Part shown: piece after piece, positions 31,690 to 42,853 of the stretch | Layout of the letters: the number at the start of each line of letters is the position of its first letter | How positions within the stretch are numbered: the first letter of the stretch is position 1 | Assembly (NCBI GenBank): GCA_037044905.1 | Contig: JBAOKB010000045.1 | Location: 1 to 64,000, forward strand | Reading direction: 5' to 3' | From: Hortaea werneckii | Lineage: Eukaryota > Ascomycota > Dothideomycetes > Mycosphaerellales > Teratosphaeriaceae | Length of the DNA: 64,000 bases | Notes under the pieces: model-generated | Told to the model about the DNA's origin: nothing | Databases searched by the model: none | What the model saw: the letters and a program-made list of their open reading frames with translations, nothing else | Position numbers and translations under genes: made by a program

Positions 31690-32814
31690 ATCCTCAATCT
31701 ACTGACAAGAGCCGTGGTCGGTATGTCAACCTGCAGGTCAATTCCGTTCAGAGCCCACGAAAGCAGCGGTGGTCGGGGTTGTGTTTCATTGATGAAATGG
31801 AATGTCTGTCCTTGCGAGCGATAGAAATGGAATAAAAAGGTGTGCGGTGTCTGCCTGACAGTCGCTACCTTTCACTTGTGAAGAACTCGGTCACGCAAGC
31901 CGATCTTGTCTGCCAGTGCTCGCGCGGAAGGATTGCCTACGACCCTCAGCGCATGGAGTATTCGTGCTCCCAGGTCTACGTACTCAAATGTGCTGTCGGC
32001 TGCACTTCTTGGGGAAAGAGGCTCCGCGAGCTTCAAGCAGAGATGTCCGACTGATGGACTTTGGGAAGAATGAAAAGCGACCACAATCGCATCGTTAGCC
32101 ACTTTTCCTCAAGACACAGCGTCCGCGAGGTCCAGACAAATATGTCGAATTGCCGGCCCTCAAGGAACGACTGACGGAAGCCATTGCATATTCTGCATTC
32201 TGAGACAAGGCATGTGGCGCAGAACGGGAACGTAAGGGAGAGCCTTGACTGGACTGTCAAACGACGTTTCTCACTCGCCACACCTTGAAGACTTCACAAG
32301 CTGACTGTGGCAGAGGGAGTCGAGGAGGGATTGTGAGCCGGCTGAAAATTGTCAGTTGCTCAGACAGAAAGAGGTGACTTTGAATCCATTCATAGCGGTG
32401 GCGCAGACCATATAAGCCAGGCAACCTAACCAGTCATCTGAGAGTGCACACCGCAACGCTCGCATGCCATTCTCTTGGACTTTCCTATCAGCTTCCAAGC
32501 GGACTCCCACGTCCACTGTTTGGGACACTTGACCGCCCCTCCAAAGTCCATAGCTATGTACAGACAGCATGCAGACCACCTCTGAATTCCGTATATACGT
32601 TTAATGTCGTATCTTCATCTCACATGACCTTACTTTGACTCTCACACACAACTGAACCAAGCTGTGCTGAAGCTGCCCTTTTACCAGCCGCCGCAACATG
32701 CTCATCCTGCTCATCCTGCTCATCCTGCTCATCCTGCTCATCCTGCTCATCCTCCTGGGATCAAGGCTCTTTTTCTCTCTCAGGCTCTCACGATCCCCAG
32801 GAACAAGACCCTCC
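31690..32814. other. Gene-free stretch with a 9-bp minisatellite
   Basis: Nothing coding is supported apart from chance frames through the nonamer array near its right end. Confidence 0.45.
32701..32754. repeat. Nonamer tandem array (ctcatcctg), six units
   Basis: Five exact copies and a sixth with one change at its last base. Length 54. The unit is a multiple of three: it reads LIL repeats on the plus strand and MSR repeats on the minus strand. It lies 60 bases past the stop codon of the small gene to its right, in that gene's 3' region. Confidence 0.85.
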
Positions 32815-33330
32815 TTATGACTGTTCCGGGAACTTGACCCCAACCAACCGATCCCTCACAAGATCCAAACTCACCGCAAAAATCTCCGCCTTCCCTTTCC
32901 CCTGCACGACCTTGAACACCTTCAGATCCTCCGGCTCACCGACTGTCTCAACCCGCTTAATGACCTCGCGATAATCCTCCGGCCACTTGACAGCCTCGGG
33001 ACGGATCTCCTCCGCGCGAACGGGACCCTCGGGTTTCAAAGCCGACTTGACGAGGTCTTCGAATTGGCCGTCGGAAGGGTAGGAGGCGTCGCCGCCGGCT
33101 TTGGAGACGGAGTCCTTGTTCTTGGTGCGGGTGTCGGCGGCGTCGAGGGCGAGGACGAAGCCCTGGAAGGGGCCGTGGAGGTTCTGGAGGGCGGTGGGGA
33201 CGGTGTCGACGGTGGGGTCCGATACGACGGGGGCGTGTTGTGGCGGTTGGGGTGCGGAAGGAGGGCCGTTCAAGGGTTCGACGCCGGTGGCTTCTTCGGC
33301 CGAGGCGAGGGTTGGGTTGTCGCCGACCAT
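32815..33330 (-). CDS. Hypothetical small acidic protein
   Basis: A 171-residue intronless frame with ATG at 33330. The first 50 residues are Pro/Thr/Ala-rich and probably disordered. The remainder looks folded: a helical part (DGQFEDLVKSALKPEG), then strands DLKVFKVVQGKGKAEIFAVSL and RLVGVKFPE at the end. The C-terminal block resembles a conserved fungal protein of unknown function, but I cannot name it. No signal peptide. Its start has (GTT)n-like trinucleotides just upstream (33328-33360). Confidence 0.7.
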   Translation of the reverse strand: MVGDNPTLASAEEATGVEPLNGPPSAPQPPQHAPVVSDPTVDTVPTALQNLHGPFQGFVLALDAADTRTKNKDSVSKAGGDASYPSDGQFEDLVKSALKPEGPVRAEEIRPEAVKWPEDYREVIKRVETVGEPEDLKVFKVVQGKGKAEIFAVSLDLVRDRLVGVKFPEQS

Positions 33331-33916
33331 TGTTGTTGTTGTGGTGGTGGTGGTGGTTTGGATCTGGTCTTGTGTTGGTGGGTAGTAACTTCACCGCTGA
33401 GTCAAGGATTGAGAGATGTTTGATTTCAACTCGTGATCTCGTGACAAGTCTTTTGGAGTATTGGATAAAGCTGAGGAGAGAGAAGGTGCACGTGTTGGAG
33501 GTAGTTTTGAGGGAATTGGATGCATCATGTTTCACATGAGAGAATGACATCACACGTACGCAATGAGGCAGACATTCATACGAAACGTGAGACGTCTGGA
33601 TGAAGAAGACAGAGAGGATGGATTATGAACATTCTCGTTCGTGCAGAGGCGCGCATTTCATGTCGAGAAGTTGATATGGAGTGCACAGCATCCTACAGGT
33701 GAGGATACATACATTGGGCGAAAGCTTGTTTTGCTGAGTTGGGAGCCCGAAGCTCAGCATGTCAACTCCCCCCTGCATGCAGACTGCATTCTTACATGCA
33801 TGCCCAAAAATGATAAGTAGATACAGATGGTCTCCACTTCACCTACATGAAATTGACAAGTGAAGCGCAAATCCTGTAAGTGAAAGCTACAAGGGAAGGA
33901 TACAAAGTACACATGA
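33331..33916. other. Intergenic region
   Basis: The 5' flank of one minus gene and the 3' flank of the next. Nothing recognised. Confidence 0.5.
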
Positions 33917-35284
33917 TTACAGATCACCACACATGCCCAGCTCCCTCAACAAGTCCGACGCCAACACATCCATCCCCCCCGTAAACTGATCTTCAATCCC
34001 AAACCCAACAAAAAGCGTATCGTCCAGGTACCCATGATACATTTGATCGCGGGACTTCCAGCTCATCGAGGTGACATACATCATTTCGGACCGATTTTCC
34101 CGCCCGCGGATCCAGAAAGGTTTGGAGGAGATGGCGTGGAGCTCGAAGGGGGCGCGCTGGTTGAAGAGGACGACGTAGGGTTCGTAGACGCTGTGGAAGT
34201 CGTAGTAGGCCTTCCGTTGGACAATGGTGAAGACGAAGGTGTTAGCTTCGGAGACTTTGCAAGACGGGTCGGTGCTTTTGCACATGGTGATGGAGAGGGA
34301 GTTGGTGGCTTGGTGGATGGACTCGGGCAGCTTGGAGTCCGGCGGAGCCATGTACTTGCTGAGGCACTTTTCGTCTGCCCGACGAGCCTGTGGTGCGAGG
34401 TCTTCGCCTACGGAGCCGTCGGAGCCCAGTTTAGCATAGACTCGATTAGGCGAGATGTCATAGTGCATGTAGAGGTCGCCATGAAAGTCCCAAAACGGGA
34501 ACCAGTTCTTCTCAATCGGAGCAATCGGCGGGGGCCGCTGAAGGTCGACGGGCAGAGAGAAGGGCTCGTCCGCTCCACGAAAGTGTGCCCAGTCTACCAG
34601 GGCTCGAAAGTCCTGAATCCACTGTCCAAAGCAGTTGTAGGAGGATTGCGAACCGTAGATGACATACGGCTTCTCTGGGCCGCAGAAGACGCGCGCGTCG
34701 TGCGGGCCAATGTTGAAGTTGAAGAAAGACAGGTCGCCTTCACACCGTTCGCTGAAGGTGCTCGGGATGGGGAGGATGAGGGGCGATTGAATGCACTCCA
34801 GGGCGCCCGCCTTGAAATGCGCCTCGCACACAAGCTCGGTAAACCAGATGGGGTTGGAGTCATTCTTGTACCGCTGCGCGACAATGAACCAGGTCTCGTT
34901 CAGTGTAGGATGCGGGATTATGTTCGGGTTCATTGCCGGGTATTCGCCAAAATTGATGGGGAAGTAGCTGCCATCGCTGGTGATACTGGAGCTGATCTCA
35001 TTGTGTGTCTCGGCGATGGCCTCGCTCGAAGGCCCTTTTATGGCCGCCGGTTTCGGCTTCGTTGTCGACGAAGGCTCGGACGCCGCTGCAGATGCTTGGA
35101 GCGCATGTGCTTCCTGCTCATCGGTATGGCCCCTCCATGAATCCAACTGACTGCTCGCCCACTCTTTGACAGAGGGAGATTGCTCCGAAACACTGTCGCC
35201 GCCCCAGAAGAACAAGACCAGCACCAACAGCAGCAGACCGACTCCCAGCGCAGGCACGACGCCCTTCTTGGGTTGTATCAACAT
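33917..35284 (-). CDS. Type II membrane protein, possible Golgi glycosylation factor
   Basis: A 455-residue intronless frame with ATG at 35284. A short Lys-rich cytosolic end is followed by one strong membrane span (VPALGVGLLLLVLVLFFWGG), then a Ser/Ala/Pro-rich stem to about residue 100, then a luminal domain. The luminal part contains N-glycosylation sites (NET, NDS, NRS) and paired Cys. It also has blocks such as WFIVAQRY, DARVFCGPEKPYVIYGSQS and FVGFGIEDQFTGGMDVLASDLL. The block order recalls the beta-propeller of fungal proteins annotated as beta-mannosyltransferase-like or GH43/130-like, but I am not certain. A role in Golgi glycan processing is inference from topology. A large antisense frame (34034-35140) is a shadow. 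Confidence 0.78.
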   Translation of the reverse strand: MLIQPKKGVVPALGVGLLLLVLVLFFWGGDSVSEQSPSVKEWASSQLDSWRGHTDEQEAHALQASAAASEPSSTTKPKPAAIKGPSSEAIAETHNEISSSITSDGSYFPINFGEYPAMNPNIIPHPTLNETWFIVAQRYKNDSNPIWFTELVCEAHFKAGALECIQSPLILPIPSTFSERCEGDLSFFNFNIGPHDARVFCGPEKPYVIYGSQSSYNCFGQWIQDFRALVDWAHFRGADEPFSLPVDLQRPPPIAPIEKNWFPFWDFHGDLYMHYDISPNRVYAKLGSDGSVGEDLAPQARRADEKCLSKYMAPPDSKLPESIHQATNSLSITMCKSTDPSCKVSEANTFVFTIVQRKAYYDFHSVYEPYVVLFNQRAPFELHAISSKPFWIRGRENRSEMMYVTSMSWKSRDQMYHGYLDDTLFVGFGIEDQFTGGMDVLASDLLRELGMCGDL

Positions 35285-36370
35285 CCTGGCGGACGGACGT
35301 GCCTACAGCGCGCACACGCGGAAGGTCACCCACACCACTCACCGCGCGCTGAGCATGATCTACCAGCTCGACTACTGGCTTCCACCTCCAAGGAGGGTCG
35401 CGGACAAGCCAGCCCTGGCACTAGCTTGACCAGATCCCAAGACGGTTTAAGCTAACAATAAGTCTAAATTGCGCAGACAGCTCTAGCTCCTGGGCAAAGG
35501 TTCCCGTCAAAGCGTGAGGTGCCGCAGGGTAGTTGGTGGGCTGATGAGGAAAGAAAAGACCCGCGCTATCTCGCGGCGCACGCGCAGGTGTCCCAAGGTT
35601 CGCACGCGGTAGAGCGCCTCGGTCGATAACTCCGCGATGCAATTGCAACAATAGCGACTATCAAGACGGGACGGCGGCAGGTGAGGTCACTGACGTGAGG
35701 AGACGAGAAGGTAAAGTTGGACACCGATCAGAAGAGAAAGCAGCTCCAGCCGAGCCTCCCCAAAATTCACATGCTCTCTCGGTGAAAGAGATCAACGCCT
35801 TCCCCCTCTCCACGGCCGCTTCGGTGCTTTCGGCCTCGGTCTGCGCAAAGGGCACCAACAAGGGGGGAGGCGGGCAGGAAGGAAGGGAGAAACGTGGAGG
35901 CCAATAAAGTTTGGTGTGAAGTTAATCATAATACCCTCACAAAAAAAGAGCCACTTTGACTTTATGCGAATCCTACAAACGGGGGGGCCCAGGAAGGGCT
36001 CATCAATTTGAAGTTCCCCATCGTAAATTGAGGCGCGCATGAGCTAATTATTTGGATCCTCCTACAGCAGGAATAGTACGCCACTCCTAATCTCTGATAT
36101 ACGGACCCCATCTCCTCATCGGCTCCAGGTGGCGCGGAAACGCCGCCGGACCCTTGTCGGCCTCTGACGGACGCAGGCGTGCGGCACCGAAAGCCGAAGT
36201 TTCGTGCGTGTCACGTGCTCTATCGTGGATGCTAAAGAATACACAGGATGGTGTAGGAATACTCCAAACGGCACCGCGATTGCAAGGGAATGCATATTGT
36301 ACAGACATTGCCATTGCTCAGACGCTATACTAATGCTTCGCTAACTTGTACATTGCAAGACATTTCGCAC
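35285..36370. other. Intergenic region
   Basis: 5' flank of the type II membrane protein and 3' flank of the acyltransferase. The frames present look like chance. Nothing else seen. Confidence 0.5.
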
Positions 36371-37873
36371 TCAGGCTCTGTTCTCCGCATTTCTACGATC
36401 CTCCTCCGGACGAGCCTCGAATTTGGAGTACAGCCACGCTGAGAATCGCAAGCTAGGGTTGTCAATGACTGCTGTAGCGATCTCCGCAACCAAGAGGGTG
36501 AAAGGCAGCAGGATGATGTGCGGGACGAAGAAGGAAAACTCCAGTGCATACGGGCCAATCCTAGGCAAAGGCATCCTATTGACCCAGTGCGGAATCGTCC
36601 CGGCGTGCTGCTCGCGTGTCCAGCCCACAGCTGCGTAGAGTCGGTCGCCGAGAGTCCAGAGAATCGGCCCGTGTACTAGATAGAGCATGTATGAGATGCG
36701 ACAGAGGTAGAGACAGAATCTCGTCTCAAAGAATCGTTTCAGCCAAGGGATCCGGCCACTGCTGAGGATCATGCAGATGGCTGCGAAGAAGAGGAAGAAC
36801 CATTTGTAGTCGAAGACGGCCTGAGGCACAATCCACGACGCCGCGTACCAGCCTGGCGTCTCACGTAAGACCTGGATCTCTGCTGAGAAGGAGGGGACAC
36901 TGCCCAGCACAAATGCCATGAACAGCATGAAGTAGGAGACGGGTTGTTCGAGGAAACTCAGGTTCGTGAGCCAGGAGGGGAGTTCATTCGCCGTTGCCAT
37001 CATGTCGAAATCCGCGATCATCATGCCCGCCATGAACATGGCAAAGTGCGCGCCGTCCGCAATGTACATGAAGTAGTAGACGAGTGCAAGCTCGCCCCAG
37101 AATCGGGCTCTGCGCGTGCATCGGGAGAAGGCCATGACTGCGGTGTAGATGACGATGGAGCCCTTGAACTCGACGGGAATGGACCAGGTGTGGGGGTTGT
37201 AGTCTATCCATGGCTCGCCTCCAGTGCGGAAGATGAAGGTATAGCTCTTCAGGTCGATGTACCACTTCCAGATGCCAGCTCGGAAGTTCGGTTCCGGAAT
37301 GAAGTTGCCCCAAATGCCAAAGATGTGCCACAGACAGACCATCATGAAGGTGGTGGCTAGGATGGGGAGGTACAGCCGCAACCATCTTCTGAACAGAGCA
37401 GACGCAACGTTGTCGCCGAGCTTCGTATATTCGCCCGCATTGATCAGTGCCAGGGGCTTGGTTGATAGGACGTAGCCGGAAAGCACGAAGAACGTGGCCA
37501 CAGCGAAGTGGCCTCCATTGACAAACACACGAATTCCAGGCAAAGTCGCGAAGTAATACTGTCCTTCATAGCCCCATCCATTCTGCAATCTCTTCTCCGA
37601 CTCCATAGCTTCGTGCGCCCAAAGACAGTGGTGGTGCCAGTAGACCAGAAACGCCGCGAAGCCTCGCAGTCCATCGAGGTAGGCTGTACGGCGTAGCTTG
37701 CCATTCTTCTTGTCCGACTTCCTGCTGAGGAAGGATGGCTTCACGACCGTCAACGCGCAATGAGCTGCATAGGAGAGGCTGCGCGTCCAGTCCTGGCGGG
37801 TGTTTGGCGTCTCTTCCTCCACGTCCAAGGACTCGGTGTCCTTCTCCAGCAGGCCCATTTGCTGCGTGACCAT
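36371..37873 (-). CDS. Acyltransferase-3 family integral membrane protein
   Basis: 500 residues from ATG 37873. The frame stays open upstream, but only to a TTG start. It begins the family domain with YLDGLRGFAAFLVYWHHH, where the DG-RG and His are the conserved start of acyltransferase-3 proteins. About ten membrane helices follow. Further family landmarks are VATFFVLSGYVLS, FRRWLRLYLPILATT and, late in the protein, ISYMLYLVHGPILW. Members transfer acetyl or other acyl groups to sugars, lipids or small molecules. Fungal members of this size are often of unknown substrate and are sometimes in secondary-metabolite clusters; no such cluster is visible here. Acts in a cellular membrane. Confidence 0.9.
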   Translation of the reverse strand: MVTQQMGLLEKDTESLDVEEETPNTRQDWTRSLSYAAHCALTVVKPSFLSRKSDKKNGKLRRTAYLDGLRGFAAFLVYWHHHCLWAHEAMESEKRLQNGWGYEGQYYFATLPGIRVFVNGGHFAVATFFVLSGYVLSTKPLALINAGEYTKLGDNVASALFRRWLRLYLPILATTFMMVCLWHIFGIWGNFIPEPNFRAGIWKWYIDLKSYTFIFRTGGEPWIDYNPHTWSIPVEFKGSIVIYTAVMAFSRCTRRARFWGELALVYYFMYIADGAHFAMFMAGMMIADFDMMATANELPSWLTNLSFLEQPVSYFMLFMAFVLGSVPSFSAEIQVLRETPGWYAASWIVPQAVFDYKWFFLFFAAICMILSSGRIPWLKRFFETRFCLYLCRISYMLYLVHGPILWTLGDRLYAAVGWTREQHAGTIPHWVNRMPLPRIGPYALEFSFFVPHIILLPFTLLVAEIATAVIDNPSLRFSAWLYSKFEARPEEDRRNAENRA

Positions 37874-39615
37874 TCTGACCTGGCGAATGGAGCCGACCGT
37901 GTCGCAGTGGCAGAACAAGAAGGCTACCAAGCCTGTGAGCGACTATACGGCGGTGTTCTGACAGTCTCCCAGATGACGTTGGAAGGGAATTGGTCCGTTC
38001 TCAGAGAGAGAGAGAGAGAGCTCCGAGTTGTTCAGCCGAAATAGACTATCTGAAAGTTTGAGAGCCGACGAGGGGAGCTTCGAGCCTCGGACCCATCGAC
38101 TCCCTGGGGGAGAGGATAGGAGCAATTGGAAGGATGCGCTTACCACGGGAAGCAGCCAACGAGCCAAGCAGCGAGATGGGTTTTGCCCCGCCGGTTTTTC
38201 ATCCAGACATGGGACTGGAATTCACAGCTAATAGTTGTTATTGTGTATGATTAGTCCAACCCAGTCTGGATTCAGCATTCAACGGGTTGGGAGGTCTGTG
38301 CACCTGCTTTCGTGGACTGTAGGTGGGAGGTCCCCCTTTCCAGTACAGTACAGTACACTAGGCCATGGGCGAGAAGAAGCTCATCGATAGTGCGGCCGAG
38401 GTTAAAATTGCGCTCGTGCGTGCAGGGCTCTCATCAAGCCCACATGTGAAAAGCAACGGCGGGCGAAAAAGGTCGATCACCCTGACCCCCCTGCTATACA
38501 TGACTCTGCTGGGTGTGACGGCGTGGCGGGAGATGGCGCAACTTCGCCGATGGAGGACGGCAGGATGCTGGGATGAGGAGGAGCAGTCGTCTGTGTCCTC
38601 CTATCAAACCCGATCGAGGGAATATGTTGATCATTGGACAGGACCGAGGGAGACGAATACGGGCGGAAGCAGCCGATATTGTTAGGCGCGGCCGAACATA
38701 CTTCCCAGATGTGTACCTGCTTCTCCGCGTTCAGCAGTTGTTCGGGGTGGAGGCAAGAGCAGCGGCAGCCGACAGAGCCGACGCTGCAGGTGTGTCTAAG
38801 AGCGTCCACCCTGGTCGCCCGCCCGCCGCCACTCGTCGGGATTGGGATTCTCTACCCCGCTACGCTAATCACGGCTAGCGGGCCATGACCACCGAAGTTG
38901 GGACCATCGACAGTTGCAACTATGTACTAATGTACTAGTATCAACCGCTTCGGGCGGCCCTGATCCTGATGAGCGAGATGAGAACTTCCGCCGTCTATAC
39001 CTTGTCATCTCCATCACGCTTGGCAAGGCTTGTGCACCGAGCCTCGGCCCCGTACCATGGCGCCGCCACTTGCCCGCGTCGTCCTTGTTGGGCCCGGCCA
39101 TAGCACCAAATGAAGATTTACTGTGTACGCCCCATTGATTGTTTCACCCAACTCCCCCCCCCCCCCAAGCTATTCCTCATCTTCTCGGCTCGATTGTCAC
39201 CTCCACAGCCTACCCACCACCCTGCCAGTGATCCCTTCCTTTGCCCTTGCACATACTGTACATACATCGATCTCATACACGCTTCGGCACTCGTAATAGC
39301 AGCTCGCGGTGCGGTGGACTTCCTCGACGACGCCACCCTGTCTGTCAACTTCACGGAAAGGTCTCGCGACAATTCGCGCATGAACTGAGCGTTGCCGGTC
39401 CGATCGAAGCGTTAACCCACTAGTCAAAAGGCATGACGCGCGCCTCCTAAACCAGACAACTTAATTGCTATCACATTCGCTCCCCAGCACATCTGGAACA
39501 CCGGCGCTCCCCATCCAGGCCCACGCTACAGCCACAAGGTGCCTCGTATCAAGAGGCCCTTCCCTTCGCACCATCCATCGTGGCTTCACCATCGTCCGAC
39601 ATCATCGACGAGAAA
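37874..39615. promoter_or_regulatory. Divergent spacer between acyltransferase and OCH1-like genes
   Basis: About 1.7 kb holding two divergent promoters. It contains a (GA)n tract at about 38005-38020 and a run of 13 C at 39154-39166. No gene is supported. Confidence 0.4.
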
Positions 39616-40957
39616 ATGAATTGGGACACCAAGCGCTACGCCGATGCCACCAAGCGCTACACTGACTACTTCTCCCCCAAGCCAGAAGTAACAGTTCCCA
39701 AGCAGATCAAGAGGACCTTCCCGGCTCTCGCAGCCATCATCTTGCTGCTGCTCTTCCTCTCGGGATCCTTCAGCAATGTCAACTCCCGCTTCTGGTCGTC
39801 AACCGACCCACGCTTCCCGCGGAAAATCTGGCAAATCTGGAAGGTTGGCTCCCTGGACTTCCAGATCAAAGACCTAGAGGTCGCCCGCAGCTGGATTCAG
39901 AAGAACCCCACGTACAGATATGAAGTCTTGACCGACGACAATGACATGGCGTACGTGGAGCGGGAATACGGCCCCGACGGCCTGAACCGCCTGGACATTG
40001 TGCACGTGTACAAGAACCTGAACCTCAAGATCATCAAGGCTGATCTCCTCCGTTATATGGTCATGTACGTCGAGGGCGGACTTTACACCGACATCGACGT
40101 CGAAGCCGTGAGGCCGATTTCCAAGTTCATTCCTGAACGGTACAACGAACGCGACGTTGACATGGTGGTTGGTGTTGAGATCGACGAGCCGCTCTTTGCG
40201 GACCACCCAGTTTTGGGCCCGAAGTGCCAGTCCTTCGTGCAGTGGACGGTAAGTTAGCCACTTAATCCTCTGCGTTGGCAGCAAACCTTACTGACAGCAT
40301 CTGCAGTTCATGTGCAAGCCTCGCCTGCCGGTCATGATGCGCTTGATTGAGACGATCATGGCATGGCTGAAGCAGGTGGCCGAGGAGCAGGGCGTCACCA
40401 TCGCCGCCATCCAGCTCGATTTCGACCAGGTCATCAGTGGCACTGGGCCATCCGCTTTCACCAAAGCCATCTTGGCCGAAATGTCCGAGCGGGAGGGGCG
40501 CGACGTCAAATGGAAGACCTTCTCTGACATGGAAGAGTCCAAACTCGTCGGCAACATCCTCGTTAACAACGTCGAAGCCTTCGCCGCCGGCCAAGGCCAC
40601 TCCAACGCCGGTAATCACGAGTCACGTCATTCCCTGGTGAAGCACCACTACCACGCCTCTCACTGGCCAGAGCAGCACCCCCGCTTCAACCACCCCATGT
40701 ACGGCGAAGTCGAGAGGTGCAACTGGGATTGGAATTGCGTGAAGCAATGGGATCAGGACACGGCAGACTGGGAAACGCTCCCGGAGGAAGAGAAGAACAG
40801 ACGGTTGGCACAGAAGGAGTTCGAGGACCGCGAGCGAGCCGAGCGCGAGCGGATCGAACGCGAGCGCGAGGAGCGCGAACAGCTCGAGCGGGAACAGCGG
40901 GAGCAACGGGAGAAGGAAGACCGCGCGCGTAAGGAACAGGGAGGTCTGGTCTCATAG
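39616..40957 (+). CDS. OCH1-like glycosyltransferase (GT32, DXD family)
   Basis: Exons 39616-40248 and 40307-40957. The 58-nt intron has GTAAGT donor, actgac branch and CTGCAG acceptor, giving 427 residues. I chose ATG 39616, as the longer frame starts with GTG. A membrane span (FPALAAIILLLLFLSGSF) near residues 35-52 indicates a type II Golgi protein. RFPRKIWQIWKVG is the GT32 start, and GGLYTDIDVEAV carries the metal-binding DxD at D159/D161. Och1 and relatives add alpha-1,6-mannose to N-glycans or act on glycolipids. The last 70 residues are a highly charged Arg/Glu-rich coiled coil, unusual for the family and perhaps used for retention or partner binding. Exact acceptor unknown. Confidence 0.88.
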
Positions 40958-42853
40958 AGCGAGCGGCATCTCGAAAGCTTTCGCCATCGAAGACGAAACT
41001 CCTTACGGTGGAAACGACGGTTCAGGCCACGAATCAAGGCTATCAAGGGCACAGCCATCGATGATGGCACTGGGCTACTGCACGCCCAACCGGCCAAGCT
41101 TGCCTCCACCGCCTGGCCACAGCCTGCACCACGGAAAACAAGATACGCACTCGGCATTTCCGAGTTGGAAACTCGCCTTCGCCTTACGAGAAGAAGACAC
41201 CGCGTCGCATTGGCCGGCCACGCCAACGAGGCGTACGATGAACCGAGGCGATAATAATGGGAAGAAAGGGATTGGGCAAAGGGATACAGGCCACGCGCGG
41301 CCATTGCATACACTTCTCACACAGCTGGATCGGAAGACATAAAGAGCGTACGCGCCTTTCTCCCACGGCTACAGCTCTTGATTGCTTAGACATTTTTTGG
41401 CGTGGGGGTTAAGGAAAGGGTAGGCTAGGCCAGGCGTTCAGGATTCATCATGCGCAGGAGGCGGAAACTATAGAGGCGAAGTGTGTCTGTCTGTCTGTCT
41501 GTCTGTTTGTCTGGTGAAGGCGCAGGTTTTCAACTTTTCTCTGCGGAGAACCTTTTTCTTTTGCTGCATGTGTTCGAACTGGCGATCGAGGGCACAATGT
41601 TCTATCTTTCCTGTTCAATTTCGTCTATATTCTCTTTTTTCTTTTCGACTTATATATCTAGCCTCTACTACGATCAGATGTACGATCAGATGGACAAAGT
41701 AAGCCAGAAACATTTTAAACCCAAAACATCGCCTTGGTCACAGGAAATTCTCAAGTTAATTGTACAATGACCTCGAATCATCAGCTTGTCCCTGCAGGAG
41801 TGAGACGTATAGCCCTCGTCATCGTGCTGTAACGAAGTCGACAGGGGACTCGGAGCCTGGATCCTGTTCCGTGAGTTCCTGCAGGAATTCGCTTGAGGAA
41901 AAAATCCCTGGCTGACTAACTTTCCTTGATCCCCAGCACAAACAGGGAAATGTGTCGTGCGACCGGTTTCCTCTACTGGAAGAATGGTTGATTAAAAAGA
42001 GGGTACACTCCCAATCTAATTGCCTCGCATCAGGTCATAAAAGGGAAAAATGATGGGGTCCACTTTGAGAGAATGTTCAGCGGGCGCCAAAACTGTGTTG
42101 GGAATGTGATAAGTTTTAAAATGAGGAATTTGCTGGTTAGTAGGTCGAGTCGAGTCGTTTTGTATTGTTGTCGGCGTGAACGCTGCAGGAACCGGGGGAC
42201 GGGCTTCCTGAATCATGAATTTCTTTCGTGGTTTTGCCGACGGGTTCTTGATGGACGAATGCGAAGAGACCCACCTACATTCCCAATTCCCCCCGGGTGC
42301 ACCATCTTGTAAGCTTCGGCTTACGTTTGTGGGTATGTATCCGACTCCTACTCCTACATTCCCATTTCGAGATCCAACGGTTCTAGACGTCTGGTCCAGG
42401 TCATGAATCGCGAAATAAGGTGGACTTCTCAACAGGGGGGGAAATATTCTCCTTGGGTTTGCACTTCATCACACAAATGCCCACCGTTTCTGCGGCACCA
42501 ATCGCGAAGTTCCGCCGATATGGCGTCCTACAGGGCAGTATCAGAATCGACAAAAAGGCAAGTGGGCCACTGGCTCAGCAGCGATCTGTTCGGCACCGGC
42601 ATGAAATTATCGCCTGCTGACCCCCAAACGTCGACGTTACATGTCAGACCCATAGCACAAATACGTTTCACCTTTTAGGAAAGTGCATTGTCGGGAAAAG
42701 TGCGAGACTGCAACATGTAGTATTTGCTCTACTACAGACATGATCATCCTCCTTCTAGTCTCAGGATCATATCCGCTGCGAACTGCCCGAAAAGTGCTCC
42801 AAACAGTCTCCACTCCCTGCACCAACAGGTGAATGATACTGGCACCGCCGCCA
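40958..42853. other. Gene-free 1.9-kb convergent region
   Basis: Both flanking genes end here. A tetranucleotide run (TGTC) of about seven units lies at 41483-41513. Short frames on both strands lack family features. Nothing else recognised. Confidence 0.5.
41483..41513. repeat. Tetranucleotide microsatellite (tgtc)n
   Basis: About seven units, with one imperfect (tgtt). In the 3' flank of the OCH1-like gene. Confidence 0.85.

Noticed and set aside
34034..35140. 368-codon plus-strand frame
   Set aside because: Exactly antisense to the type II membrane protein gene; composition is that of a shadow frame.
42016..42432. 138-codon minus-strand frame
   Set aside because: Unstructured, contains no family signal and lies in a convergent 3' region.
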